In this document: in pieces, positions 1 through 6,725 of the stretch | Position numbering within the stretch: position 1 is the stretch's first letter | How the letters are laid out: each line of letters begins with the position of its first letter | Source of the DNA: JBGVMW01 sp045122835 | GTDB lineage: Bacteria > Bacillota > Clostridia > Lachnospirales > Lachnospiraceae | DNA: 6,758 bases | Direction: 5' to 3' | Assembly (NCBI GenBank): GCA_045122835.1 | Contig: JBGVIB010000162.1 | Coordinates: 1 to 6,758 of the forward strand | The notes under the pieces: generated by a model | Told to the model about the DNA's origin: nothing | Seen by the model: the letters and a program-made list of their open reading frames with translations, nothing else | Database searches by the model: none | Made by a program: the position numbers and the translations under genes

Positions 1-119
1 CTGTCATAGATTAATGTGAATTTTTTGAAATCCGGCATTCCTATGATTCCTTTTTCAAATGTAATAATTTTACTTTCTTCGATATCTATTTCCCCGAATA
101 TTCTGGTGTTTACTACCAT
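1..119 (-). CDS. fliW: Flagellar assembly factor FliW, N-terminal 39 codons only (runs off the left edge)
   Basis: Translation from the ATG at 119 reads MVVNTRIFGEIDIEESKIIT and continues with FEKGIIGMPDFKKFTLIYD. This is the typical FliW opening: a T-x-x-FGEI strand, an F-x-x-GI-x-G-x-P/F turn, then a hydrophobic strand. FliW (usually about 130 to 150 residues) is a cytoplasmic beta-barrel protein. In Bacillus it binds either flagellin or the RNA-binding repressor CsrA: when flagellin is secreted, FliW is freed and sequesters CsrA, which de-represses flagellin translation. The start is supported by GGGAG at 127-131, seven bases upstream. The gene begins 23 bases after the flgL stop and is co-directional, so it is probably in the same transcript. 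The flgL-fliW order is common in Firmicutes and predicts csrA next, outside the window. Truncation is due only to the window edge. Confidence 0.94.
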   Translation of the reverse strand, partial: MVVNTRIFGEIDIEESKIITFEKGIIGMPDFKKFTLIYD

Positions 120-142
120 GCTTTGTCTCCCACACTTTCTCT

Positions 143-2026
143 TTAAATATAATTCAGCAAAGAAACCTCCGAAATCTTTCCAATTGCGGTCAGCGATGCT
201 TGATATGCGGCATATGCCGAATTGTATTCTACCAAAATCTCTTCTATATCTTTATCTTCATTAGAGGATTGCAATGCTTCTACATTACTTTTCTGATCCT
301 CCATTCTTGTTGTAATAACCTCAATCTGTGCCAACCGGTTACCTACATTCGCCTGAGTGGATGACACATTAGACATATATTCCTGTATTGTTGTCACATT
401 ATGACCCAATGCTGTCTGAAGGATATTTTTCGCTGCAGAAGCTTCTTTCTCTGCTGCATCCAACATACTCTTTAAGGCAGCCTGGCTGGCGTCATCTGCG
501 TATTTTGTATCTTTAAGCATAGCATTAATCTCTTCGATTTTCTTGTCTGCTGTCATACTTTGCTGCAATACCCGCACTAATTCATCAATATCACGTCCTA
601 GATCCGGCTGGAATACTTCACTTGCATTGACATTCACGTGAACATTCTGGTTGGAGCCCACTGTGTATTCGATTTCATCCGTTTCATAATAGTATGTTTT
701 CCATTCATCGGAATCTGCATTTGACATGTCAACACAATCATATAACTGTTCCGGACGCACTTCATTCTGTGCAAATCCAGACTTACGATAGGTTACGGAA
801 ATTGGCTCTTTTCCATTGATTGTCTTTAAGCATTCTAATTCCTTACGGACAGTGTCACTGATTAAGAGTTCTCCTGTTTCTGTTAATAATGTGATATTCT
901 TATCACCATCTATTGTACTCTGATATGCAGCATCTAATGCAGCATCATCATTGCCATCTACATACCCTCCATCAATCTGAAGTTCATAGCTTGCTTCTAA
1001 ATCACCTACTATTACACCGTTTAAGGCTGCTGTTATAGTCAGCTTTGTTGATTGTACATCATTACTGCCTGTCGCTACGTTCAAGCCTTTATTACTTGAC
1101 TGCGCCAATGTACTATTTGAAAATTCTACTACAAGATTGCCACCACCATTAATACGTGCTGAAATATTTTCTGAATTTCCACCAGCTGAAACGAAACGTC
1201 CTGCTTTGTCTAATGTGTAAGTGTTTGTAACAGAACCATCTGTGATTGTCACTCCGGTTGTACCATCGCTATTATTTTCAATGGTAATCTTACCACCACC
1301 ATCAATCTGCACCGTTGGGTTGTTATTCTCCACTACACGTGTTGCCGTAATGTCTGCTGTCTTCTTATACTCAATACTGGTAATGTCATCCGCGTTCTCT
1401 AACTGAGCATAGCCAAGACGAATTCGGGATACTGTTACGTCCTGTGGAAGCTCATCGTTTGTTACCGTATCTAATGATGTGGTATTCATCTTTGTCTTAT
1501 TTACGATATAGGAGGCACTGGTAATGTCTGTAGCGGACAGTGTCTCGCTAATCTCATAACGGACATCTGTCTCATCGGTTCGGAAGGTTACATCGCTGTC
1601 TGTGCGATAGCCTGAAAATAACGTTCTTCCTGCATAATCCGCGTTTGCTTCCGAATATATGCGTTCCTTATAAGCCTGTAAGGATTCAATTATTTTTTCA
1701 CGGTCAATGGACTCCTGATCTTGAGATGCCTGTATCAATTCTCTGTACATATACTGCATCATATTTCCCACAGAATCTAGAGTATCCTCTGTCAATTCTA
1801 ACCAGGACTGGGCATCCGGGAGATTACGGTCTACATACTGGGTCAGCTGGTTCTTTGTACTACGCAGACGCAGGGAGCGCATTGCAATAATCGGATCGTC
1901 CGACGGTCTTGTAATCTTTTTCTGTGTTGCATATTGTGTCTGTAATGTATCCATACGGCTCTTATTCGAATTCACATTTCGAATCGAATTCTGACTCATC
2001 ATTTTGTCTGTTACGCGCATTGCCAT
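143..2026 (-). CDS. flgL: Flagellar hook-filament junction protein FlgL (HAP3), 627 aa, enlarged by a beta-rich insert
   Basis: FlgL is exported through the flagellar type III apparatus and sits between FlgK and the filament. The N-terminal helical region (about 1-145) has the family opening MRVTDKMM, the T-R-P-S-DDP motif (39-45) and the GRTLFSGYRTD motif (133-143). The C-terminal helix (about 475-627) ends in AYQASLTAIGKISEVSLLNY, the classic FlgL tail. Typical FlgL proteins are about 300 residues, so this one is roughly doubled by a central insert (about 150-475). The insert is rich in T, N, D and G and contains recurring I-D/N-GGG motifs. The ATG at 2026 is chosen because AGGGGGAA (2033-2040) leaves an 8-base spacer after its G-run; the alternative Met3 (ATG at 2020) would give 14. 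Two cysteines (C399, C431) lie in the insert. It starts 27 bases after the second flgK. A generic flagellin is unlikely given the tail, the DDP motif and the operon context. Confidence 0.95.
   Translation of the reverse strand: MAMRVTDKMMSQNSIRNVNSNKSRMDTLQTQYATQKKITRPSDDPIIAMRSLRLRSTKNQLTQYVDRNLPDAQSWLELTEDTLDSVGNMMQYMYRELIQASQDQESIDREKIIESLQAYKERIYSEANADYAGRTLFSGYRTDSDVTFRTDETDVRYEISETLSATDITSASYIVNKTKMNTTSLDTVTNDELPQDVTVSRIRLGYAQLENADDITSIEYKKTADITATRVVENNNPTVQIDGGGKITIENNSDGTTGVTITDGSVTNTYTLDKAGRFVSAGGNSENISARINGGGNLVVEFSNSTLAQSSNKGLNVATGSNDVQSTKLTITAALNGVIVGDLEASYELQIDGGYVDGNDDAALDAAYQSTIDGDKNITLLTETGELLISDTVRKELECLKTINGKEPISVTYRKSGFAQNEVRPEQLYDCVDMSNADSDEWKTYYYETDEIEYTVGSNQNVHVNVNASEVFQPDLGRDIDELVRVLQQSMTADKKIEEINAMLKDTKYADDASQAALKSMLDAAEKEASAAKNILQTALGHNVTTIQEYMSNVSSTQANVGNRLAQIEVITTRMEDQKSNVEALQSSNEDKDIEEILVEYNSAYAAYQASLTAIGKISEVSLLNYI
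1112..1312 (-). repeat. Internal protein repeat in the FlgL insert (I-D/N-GGG motif)
   Basis: Within FlgL, VQIDGGGKITIENN (residues 239-252; bases 1271-1312) and ARINGGGNLVVEFSNS (290-305; 1112-1159) align as I-(D/N)-GGG-x-(I/L)-(T/V)-(I/V)-E with a period of 51 residues. A weaker relative, LQIDGGYVDG, follows at 349-358. The pattern suggests duplicated beta-hairpin modules in the surface-exposed insert. The DNA has diverged except for short runs, so the duplication is old or the similarity is structural. Confidence 0.55.
1964..1984 (-). repeat. Small inverted repeat in the flgL 5' coding region
   Basis: ATTCGAA (1964-1970) and TTCGAAT (1978-1984) form a perfect 7-bp inverted repeat with a 7-base loop at about codons 15-21 of flgL. 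Two GAATTC sites (1968-1973 and 1986-1991) flank or overlap it. It may be a weak mRNA hairpin or just a by-product of repeated Asn-Ser codons (AAT TCG). Confidence 0.3.
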
Positions 2027-2032
2027 GATAGG

Positions 2033-2040
2033 TTCCCCCT
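2033..2040 (-). promoter_or_regulatory. Ribosome binding site of flgL (AGGGGGAA)
   Basis: AGGGGGAA lies in the 27-base gap between the second flgK stop and flgL, with eight bases from the last G to the ATG at 2026. It decides the start in favour of Met1 over Met3. The octamer is identical to that before the second flgK. Confidence 0.75.
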
Positions 2041-2053
2041 TTTTACTCTATAT

Positions 2054-3931
2054 TTATACACCTGTCTCTAAAATTAATCTATCATAAAGTTCTGTCATTG
2101 TTGTAACCATTCTTGCACAAAGGTTATATGCATTCTGGAATTTTACAAGGTCAACTGCCTCTTCGTCTTTATCCACTGCTGATACAGAAAGACGCTTTGT
2201 GTCAATGGTATTCACAATGTTGTCATAATTTACTGCTAATGTACTGGCACGATTCATATCCATGGTAATATCTGTCAGTATACACTGTAAGAATTCCCTT
2301 GGAGAAGAACCACGGTATAAATTCTTCTGATCCGATAAATTGATTAATCTGTCAATAATGTCATACTGATCCACACCACTGTCAATATCTGTCGTTGTAG
2401 ATAATCTGGACGGGTCTTTAACAAGGTCAGTGGCAACCATGATATTTTCTGCCGTCATTAAATAATAACTCGTATTTTCCGCCTGTCCGTCACAATAACC
2501 AAACTCACTGCTATATCCGCCTGTAAATGTGGACATGTGCTGTTCTAAACCACTTACTACATTTTCACAAGTAAAGAAATTGCCGGAAGGATTCCCATTC
2601 AAATCATCATTTCCTTCATAAATAGAATTAAATTCTTCTGTATACTTTCTCAAAAACTGATTCATCTGGGACATGTAATATGGTACACCCATATAATCTC
2701 TGCCTGAACCAACAGAAACAGAACGTCCCACTAACAGACTGTCTGCATCCGGAATCTTTGCACTGTCATCTAAATGGAATGTGTATTCATATTCGCCTTC
2801 ACTGTTCACAGTAACTTCAAAGGAATCATATTCCATGTAAGACGCACCTACCTTAATGGTTCCATTCTGTGGAATATTTAAGGAATACACATCCTGCACA
2901 CTGCTGTCTGTAATCTTGATAGTCTTCGTTGCCACGTCTGCCTCTGCAATGGTTCCTGTAAAGTTCTCATTGTTATCACCATCACGGATATCAAAGAGCG
3001 CCTTTAACTGTCCTCCCATAGAGGCGTTGTTTGTATTAAATGAATTTCCGTTACTCCAGCTTAAATCATACAATCCTTCGGCGTCACACTGATTCACCTT
3101 CTGATCCGATGAGCGTGGTGTCAGCTCTATTGTATTAAACTCAAAGGTGCTGACTAACACCATGCCGGCAATCCGGACTTCATAGGTAGTTGCACCGGTA
3201 TAGTGATCCGGATTGTTACTGTCCACCACATCTGTTTCTTTTACCGTGGTTGGTATATATTTGGATAATTCATCAATGAGAAGTGCTCTCTGATCACGAA
3301 GATCGTTGGCAGTTCCACAATTCATTTCAATTGTATTAATCTCTCTGTTCAAAACACATATCTGTTCACTGACTGCATTAATTCTGGATACTAAATCTTT
3401 AATCTCTAAGTTGGCTTCTGACTGAAGGTTCTGCATGTTCGCATAGAGATCATTAAAATATTTCGCCACTGTCTGCCCCTGGCTAATCACAGAGTTTCTT
3501 GTCTCTAAAGTACCGTTCTGCTTCTTTAATTCTTCCAAGGTACTATGAAATGTGTCAAAAATAGATACAAAATCATCAGCGGCTGACGCATTATCTGTAT
3601 CTGCCACGGTGCTTCCCTTATAATAATTCTCTATCTGATACATATAATACTCATGTATCTCTGCTTCTCCCAATTTTTTGTTATTATTCCAATACTGGTA
3701 ATCATAAAATTCGTTACGGTACTGCTCCACGCCTGTCATATTAACACCCATACCCTGCATACCATCTCTGGAGCTTAACTTAAGAGCGTCAGCAGCTGTT
3801 CTCACTGTATACTGTCTGCAGTACCCTTCTGTATCTGCATTGGCTGCATTATGTGCTGTTGTATTTAAAGCCTGATGATATGCATTCAAGCCGGAGCTTG
3901 CAATATATAAACCTGTAAACATTGATGCCAT
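2054..3931 (-). CDS. flgK: Flagellar hook-associated protein FlgK (HAP1), second tandem copy, 625 aa
   Basis: This is an extracellular junction protein linking hook to filament. The N-terminal rod/hook-type helix begins MASMFTGLYIASSGLNAYHQ and has the signature NTTAHN-x3-N-x-DT-x-GY-x-RQ (23-40). The FlgK-specific middle motif NDLRDQRALLIDEL is at 209-222. The C-terminal axial helix (about 580-625) contains DEEAVDLVKFQNAYNLCARM and then TELYDRLI, which matches the HAP1 tail. The length is somewhat above the roughly 500 to 550 residues of well-studied FlgK, and the variable domain lies between about 230 and 545. It shares only terminal and middle motifs with the FlgK just upstream, so the pair is an old duplication or an exchanged copy. 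It carries eight cysteines (38, 192, 205, 282, 455, 480, 550, 604), many for an axial protein. The ATG at 3931 follows AGGGGGAA (3937-3944), and the gene starts 14 bases after the previous stop, suggesting translational coupling. Confidence 0.94.
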   Translation of the reverse strand: MASMFTGLYIASSGLNAYHQALNTTAHNAANADTEGYCRQYTVRTAADALKLSSRDGMQGMGVNMTGVEQYRNEFYDYQYWNNNKKLGEAEIHEYYMYQIENYYKGSTVADTDNASAADDFVSIFDTFHSTLEELKKQNGTLETRNSVISQGQTVAKYFNDLYANMQNLQSEANLEIKDLVSRINAVSEQICVLNREINTIEMNCGTANDLRDQRALLIDELSKYIPTTVKETDVVDSNNPDHYTGATTYEVRIAGMVLVSTFEFNTIELTPRSSDQKVNQCDAEGLYDLSWSNGNSFNTNNASMGGQLKALFDIRDGDNNENFTGTIAEADVATKTIKITDSSVQDVYSLNIPQNGTIKVGASYMEYDSFEVTVNSEGEYEYTFHLDDSAKIPDADSLLVGRSVSVGSGRDYMGVPYYMSQMNQFLRKYTEEFNSIYEGNDDLNGNPSGNFFTCENVVSGLEQHMSTFTGGYSSEFGYCDGQAENTSYYLMTAENIMVATDLVKDPSRLSTTTDIDSGVDQYDIIDRLINLSDQKNLYRGSSPREFLQCILTDITMDMNRASTLAVNYDNIVNTIDTKRLSVSAVDKDEEAVDLVKFQNAYNLCARMVTTMTELYDRLILETGV

Positions 3932-3936
3932 ATTTA

Positions 3937-3944
3937 TTCCCCCT
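3937..3944 (-). promoter_or_regulatory. Ribosome binding site of the second flgK (AGGGGGAA)
   Basis: AGGGGGAA, with a 7-base gap from its last G to the ATG at 3931, sits immediately after the stop of the first flgK (3946-3948). The same eight bases recur before flgL (2033-2040) but not before the first flgK, which has AGGAGG. Confidence 0.75.
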
Positions 3945-3945
3945 G

Positions 3946-5838
3946 TTATCCTAATGATGTCAATAAATGCTCTAACATCTCATCCACTACGTTAAAATAT
4001 CTCGAAGCGGCATTGTATGCATTCTGATAACGAATCATATTGGTTAATTCTTCATCTGAATTCACACCAATCACACCCTGTCTTGTATTGTCCACTGATA
4101 AAACAGAATCCTGTTCATTTTGGTACATTCTGGTAAATTTAGATGTCAATTCTCCCATTTCATCCATAAATGATGTGTAATATACATTATAATTAAGATC
4201 ACCACGGGTACACGGATTCAGTCCCTTAAATGATTCTTCCCATACAGACGCTAACTCCTCAGCCTTTGCCATATCAACCTTGCCATCATCTGTTATAAAA
4301 TCAAGCTTTGCATTATCCTCTATAATATCCTGATTGATTACTAAATTGCTGATTGTATAAAGAGATTCTGCCGCAAATGTACCACCTTTCTTGTACATGT
4401 ATTTATTATTCTCTTTTTCATAGATATCTGCGGCATCCTCATACTGTTCTTCATTCATGACATAATAGCCAGCTTCATCCACCAGATAACCTTCATTGGT
4501 CAGTGTATAGGTACCGGCTTCATCTACTTCATATACACCGGTTACCGGATTCTGTGAAAGCTTCACTGTTGCAGCCGTTGCATCATCTGTTACGTAAAAT
4601 CCGTCTTCTCCCTTTGCGATACCTGCTGCCGCTATCTGTTCCTTACTAAGCTTTGCAAAACGCTCCGGTACGGTATAACGGACAAACAATTCTTCCGGTG
4701 CTTTATTACCTTCTGCTGCATAGATATCTTTACACAATATGTCATTAATTGCAGTTACAATACCATTTACTAACTGGTCAAATTCTGCCTGTGCCTTCAT
4801 AACAACAGAGGTGTTAATTGTCTCATTATATGCTTTTTCTGCCTCTGTCTCTGTCATGGAATTACCCGCCACGCCATCAATTGCCCTGTTCAGTACTTCA
4901 ATATCTGCATAGGTGGCACGGTGATCACCCCTTGCTAACAACAGACCCTTCAGATATCCAATATCATTTCCGTTATCCGGGCTGACATATACATTGGATT
5001 GGAACACTTCCCGTCCATCTAAATGTGGCCATACCGGAGTATAAAATCCTGTTGATAAATCCTCCACTTCAACGCCCATCTCATATACCTGGGCTGCATT
5101 TACAAAGGTTGTTCCTTCTATCTTAACATTCACATATCCATGAGCATCTGTCTCGTAAGTAATATCTACAAGACTTGCCAATTCATCCAATGCCAGATTT
5201 CTCGCATCCCGGTAATCATTGGCATCTTCTACATTACCAGCCTCTATTGCCCCAATCTTTGCATTGGTCTCATATATGGTCTTACCAAGTTCGTTTATTC
5301 TGTCAACTTTTGATTTAATCTGGTCATTTAAGCTGTCCTGATATTCGCAGAGACTTGTGTAAATGTTCTGCGCTCTCTCTAAAAACTGCATAGATTTCAA
5401 CACAAAAAATTCTTTATTCACACTACTCTCCGGATCTTTTGCCATTTCATTCATTGCATACTGTAATTCAGATAATGCAGTCTGAACGCTTGACTGGTTA
5501 TCCTCTGCAAATGTCTCCTGAAAATAAGTCTCTACTTCATAAGACGCATCATACATAGCTTCATAATAACCGGAACGGCCTGCCTCTGTGCGGTACTGTC
5601 TGTCTAAGAATACATCCCTGAACTGGGTTACATCTGCAATCGACACTCCCATACCTGTCTGCAGAGCTGCAATTGCTGCACTTCCTACATTAAGATATGC
5701 TCGATCTGCCTGGTCAACAGTCTGTCTTGTATACCCTTTTGTATCCACATTAGAAAGGTTATGTGCTGTTGTATTTAAGGAGCTCATTCCGGCTTGTATA
5801 CCAGATGCACCCACGTAAAGACTGCCAAATAAACTCAT
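3946..5838 (-). CDS. flgK: Flagellar hook-associated protein FlgK (HAP1), first tandem copy, 630 aa
   Basis: This junction protein is exported with the help of FlgN and assembled on the hook tip. The N-terminal axial helix starts MSLFGSLYVGASGIQAGMSS and includes NTTAHNLSNVDTKGYTRQ (22-39), the flagellar rod/hook signature. A helical segment (about 85-220) contains the FlgK middle motif in altered form, NDYRDARNLALDEL (207-220; the family usually has ND-L-DQR). The C-terminal helix has GVNSDEELTNMIRYQNAYNA (591-610) and then VVDEMLEHLL, typical of HAP1. An acidic, tyrosine-rich insert at about 411-480 has a short repeat, VDEAG-x-Y, at 438-444 and 453-459. It has three cysteines (164, 369, 543). 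The ATG at 5838 has a consensus AGGAGG (5848-5853) with a 9-base spacer, 23 bases after the flgN stop. Which of the two FlgK copies is the main junction protein cannot be told from the sequence. Confidence 0.95.
   Translation of the reverse strand: MSLFGSLYVGASGIQAGMSSLNTTAHNLSNVDTKGYTRQTVDQADRAYLNVGSAAIAALQTGMGVSIADVTQFRDVFLDRQYRTEAGRSGYYEAMYDASYEVETYFQETFAEDNQSSVQTALSELQYAMNEMAKDPESSVNKEFFVLKSMQFLERAQNIYTSLCEYQDSLNDQIKSKVDRINELGKTIYETNAKIGAIEAGNVEDANDYRDARNLALDELASLVDITYETDAHGYVNVKIEGTTFVNAAQVYEMGVEVEDLSTGFYTPVWPHLDGREVFQSNVYVSPDNGNDIGYLKGLLLARGDHRATYADIEVLNRAIDGVAGNSMTETEAEKAYNETINTSVVMKAQAEFDQLVNGIVTAINDILCKDIYAAEGNKAPEELFVRYTVPERFAKLSKEQIAAAGIAKGEDGFYVTDDATAATVKLSQNPVTGVYEVDEAGTYTLTNEGYLVDEAGYYVMNEEQYEDAADIYEKENNKYMYKKGGTFAAESLYTISNLVINQDIIEDNAKLDFITDDGKVDMAKAEELASVWEESFKGLNPCTRGDLNYNVYYTSFMDEMGELTSKFTRMYQNEQDSVLSVDNTRQGVIGVNSDEELTNMIRYQNAYNAASRYFNVVDEMLEHLLTSLG
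4402..4608 (-). repeat. Acidic, tyrosine-rich repeat segment in the first FlgK
   Basis: Residues 411-479 contain DGFYVTDD, TGVYEVDEAGTYTLTNEG, and YLVDEAGYYVMNEEQYE. The motif VDEAG-x-Y occurs twice with a 15-residue period (438-444, 453-459), with related G-x-Y strands before it. It looks like a short run of beta-hairpins inserted in the variable domain. The second FlgK has no such segment. Confidence 0.5.
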
Positions 5839-5847
5839 TATATATAT

Positions 5848-5853
5848 CCTCCT
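5848..5853 (-). promoter_or_regulatory. Consensus ribosome binding site of the first flgK (AGGAGG)
   Basis: A full AGGAGG is followed by a nine-base all-A/T spacer (alternating T and A apart from its last step) and the ATG at 5838. It is the strongest-looking Shine-Dalgarno in the window, which may mean this FlgK is made at a higher level than the second copy. Confidence 0.75.
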
Positions 5854-5861
5854 ATAACTCC

Positions 5862-6377
5862 TTACTGCTTTGCATCAAAGCTTGTACTTCCTGTATAAAT
5901 TTCCCCTATATTAGCGGCATTTTTATTATAATTATTGGTCTCCGGGGCCTGCCGCAAGCCTCGAATCAGATTCATATCAAATTCTACCAGCTGTATGGAT
6001 TGCTCCACTAAAAGCTTATTCCGTTCATTTACGTCGCGCATCTTCTTAGTAACGTCCCGCAAACGATCCCGTAATTCTTTTAGCTGTGCCTGTTCCTCTG
6101 GCTGCTTCCCTATCATAGTGATCAAATTCGTAATTGTCATTTCTTCTACAGTTCTGTTTAATACATTTGCCATATCACCAATAACTTCTATACGCTTTTT
6201 CTCCAGATTTGCAATCTGATCTAAGTATCTTTGTTCTATATCGGTATATTCTTGAATTTTCTCAATATCTCCCTTCACAATAAAAGGAGTTTTTTCTGCG
6301 GATGCTTCTACTAATGCTTCATATCTGTCGCATTCTTTCCCCAATACATCCAGTAAATCTTCCATTAAACTTGCCAT
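5862..6377 (-). CDS. flgN: Flagellar export chaperone FlgN, 171 aa
   Basis: FlgN is a small cytoplasmic helical chaperone that binds the C-terminal helices of FlgK and FlgL and delivers them to the type III export gate. The protein is almost entirely charged amphipathic helix. It has an N-terminal helix (MASLMEDLLDVLGKECDRYE), a long central coiled-coil-like stretch with E-x2-YLDQIANLEKKR (about 48-63), and a helix with LKELRDRLRDVTKKM (about 99-113) and NERNKLLVEQSIQLV (117-131). The low-complexity tail ends in FDAKQ, a frequent ending in Firmicute FlgN. The family diverges quickly, so the assignment rests on helix pattern, length, tail and position between flgM and flgK. The start at 6377 is supported by GGGGAG (6384-6389) with a 6-base spacer; Met5 (ATG at 6365) is a less well placed alternative. 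Its clients here would be two FlgK paralogues plus FlgL. Confidence 0.9.
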   Translation of the reverse strand: MASLMEDLLDVLGKECDRYEALVEASAEKTPFIVKGDIEKIQEYTDIEQRYLDQIANLEKKRIEVIGDMANVLNRTVEEMTITNLITMIGKQPEEQAQLKELRDRLRDVTKKMRDVNERNKLLVEQSIQLVEFDMNLIRGLRQAPETNNYNKNAANIGEIYTGSTSFDAKQ

Positions 6378-6400
6378 TACCTTCTCCCCTCAGCTTTTTT

Positions 6401-6446
6401 AAACAAAAAGAAAGCTATTAATTATGCTTTCGTATAATTAATAGCC
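6401..6446 (-). terminator. Intrinsic terminator-like hairpin overlapping the flgM stop codon
   Basis: Reading the minus strand, a perfect 12-bp inverted repeat (arms 6434-6445 and 6414-6425, GCTATTAATTAT / ATAATTAATAGC) encloses eight bases. Inside these, after one A-C mismatch, a C-G pair closes a GAAA tetraloop. A G-U pair (6446 with 6413) can extend the base. It is followed by UUUCUUUUUGUUU (6401-6413). The shape is that of a rho-independent terminator, although only two base-proximal pairs plus the loop-closing pair are G-C. The 5' arm contains the last flgM codons and its TAA. No U-tract follows on the plus strand, so it would act only on this operon's transcript. Because flgN starts just beyond it, partial read-through or attenuation is more likely than complete stop. 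Confidence 0.6.
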
Positions 6447-6719
6447 AAGTATATCCGTATACTTCTCACACAGTTTATCTGCAAAGTTACTGCTATCCAC
6501 CTTGTAAGTACCAGCCTCCATGCCGGCCTTAATCGCTGCAATTTTGTCTTTTCGTACATCAGGTATGTCTGCCATTGCCTTTTTGGCAATCTGGTAATCT
6601 GCTCCGAGACTGGATATCTGAACCTCATCCCTTCTAGTGACACGTTCAGCTTTACCCATCTTCTGAGTCTGATTTGCCTTATATACCTGAGCAACCTGGT
6701 TATAAGTTTCGATTCTCAT
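6438..6719 (-). CDS. flgM: Negative regulator of flagellin synthesis FlgM (anti-sigma-28), 93 aa
   Basis: FlgM binds the flagellar sigma factor FliA/SigD and is secreted after hook completion, releasing late-gene transcription. The N-terminal half (1-40, MRIETYNQVAQVYKANQTQK onward) is polar and probably disordered. It leads into RDEVQISSLGADYQIAKKAM (30-49) and then the sigma-binding region PDVRKDKIAAIKAGMEAGTY (53-72) with KVDSSNFADKLCEKY (73-87). This is the FlgM consensus of pdvR-x-ek-V-x-x-(I/L)K-x-x-(I/M)-x-x-GtY-x-v, followed by an alanine-containing helix. The start is the ATG at 6719, because GGAG (6728-6731) lies 8 bases upstream. The GTG at 6728, in the same frame and three codons earlier, would overlap that Shine-Dalgarno. 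The stop lies inside a hairpin resembling a terminator. Only 39 bases upstream are visible, without a clear sigma-28 promoter. Confidence 0.93.
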   Translation of the reverse strand: MRIETYNQVAQVYKANQTQKMGKAERVTRRDEVQISSLGADYQIAKKAMADIPDVRKDKIAAIKAGMEAGTYKVDSSNFADKLCEKYTDILGY

Positions 6720-6725
6720 ATGCGT

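Noticed and set aside
16..264. Plus-strand open frame across the fliW start and flgL end
   Set aside because: It is antisense to two clear genes, lacks a Shine-Dalgarno and looks hydrophobic only because it is the complement of charged coding sequence. The other plus-strand frames (1221-1406, 1645-1890, 2856-3092, 5588-5818, 5763-6011, 5935-6219) were dropped for the same reason.
2027..2053. Hairpin in the flgK-flgL gap (ATAG ... CTAT)
   Set aside because: It has only four base pairs and no U-tract; the gap is explained by the ribosome binding site.
3849..5778. The 20-base identical runs in the two flgK genes as recombination or attachment sites
   Set aside because: They encode the conserved LNTTAHN motif shared by axial proteins, so homology explains them; no other mobile-element signs are present.
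6460..6500. Possible sigma-28 -10 element (GCAGATAA on the minus strand) inside flgM upstream of flgN
   Set aside because: It resembles GCCGATAA, but no TAAA-like -35 box lies about 15 bases upstream, and it is ordinary FlgM coding sequence (FADKL).
6422..6694. 90-residue minus-strand open frame overlapping flgM
   Set aside because: It lies in another frame of flgM, is Arg-rich, has no ribosome binding site and resembles no family; FlgM explains the region.
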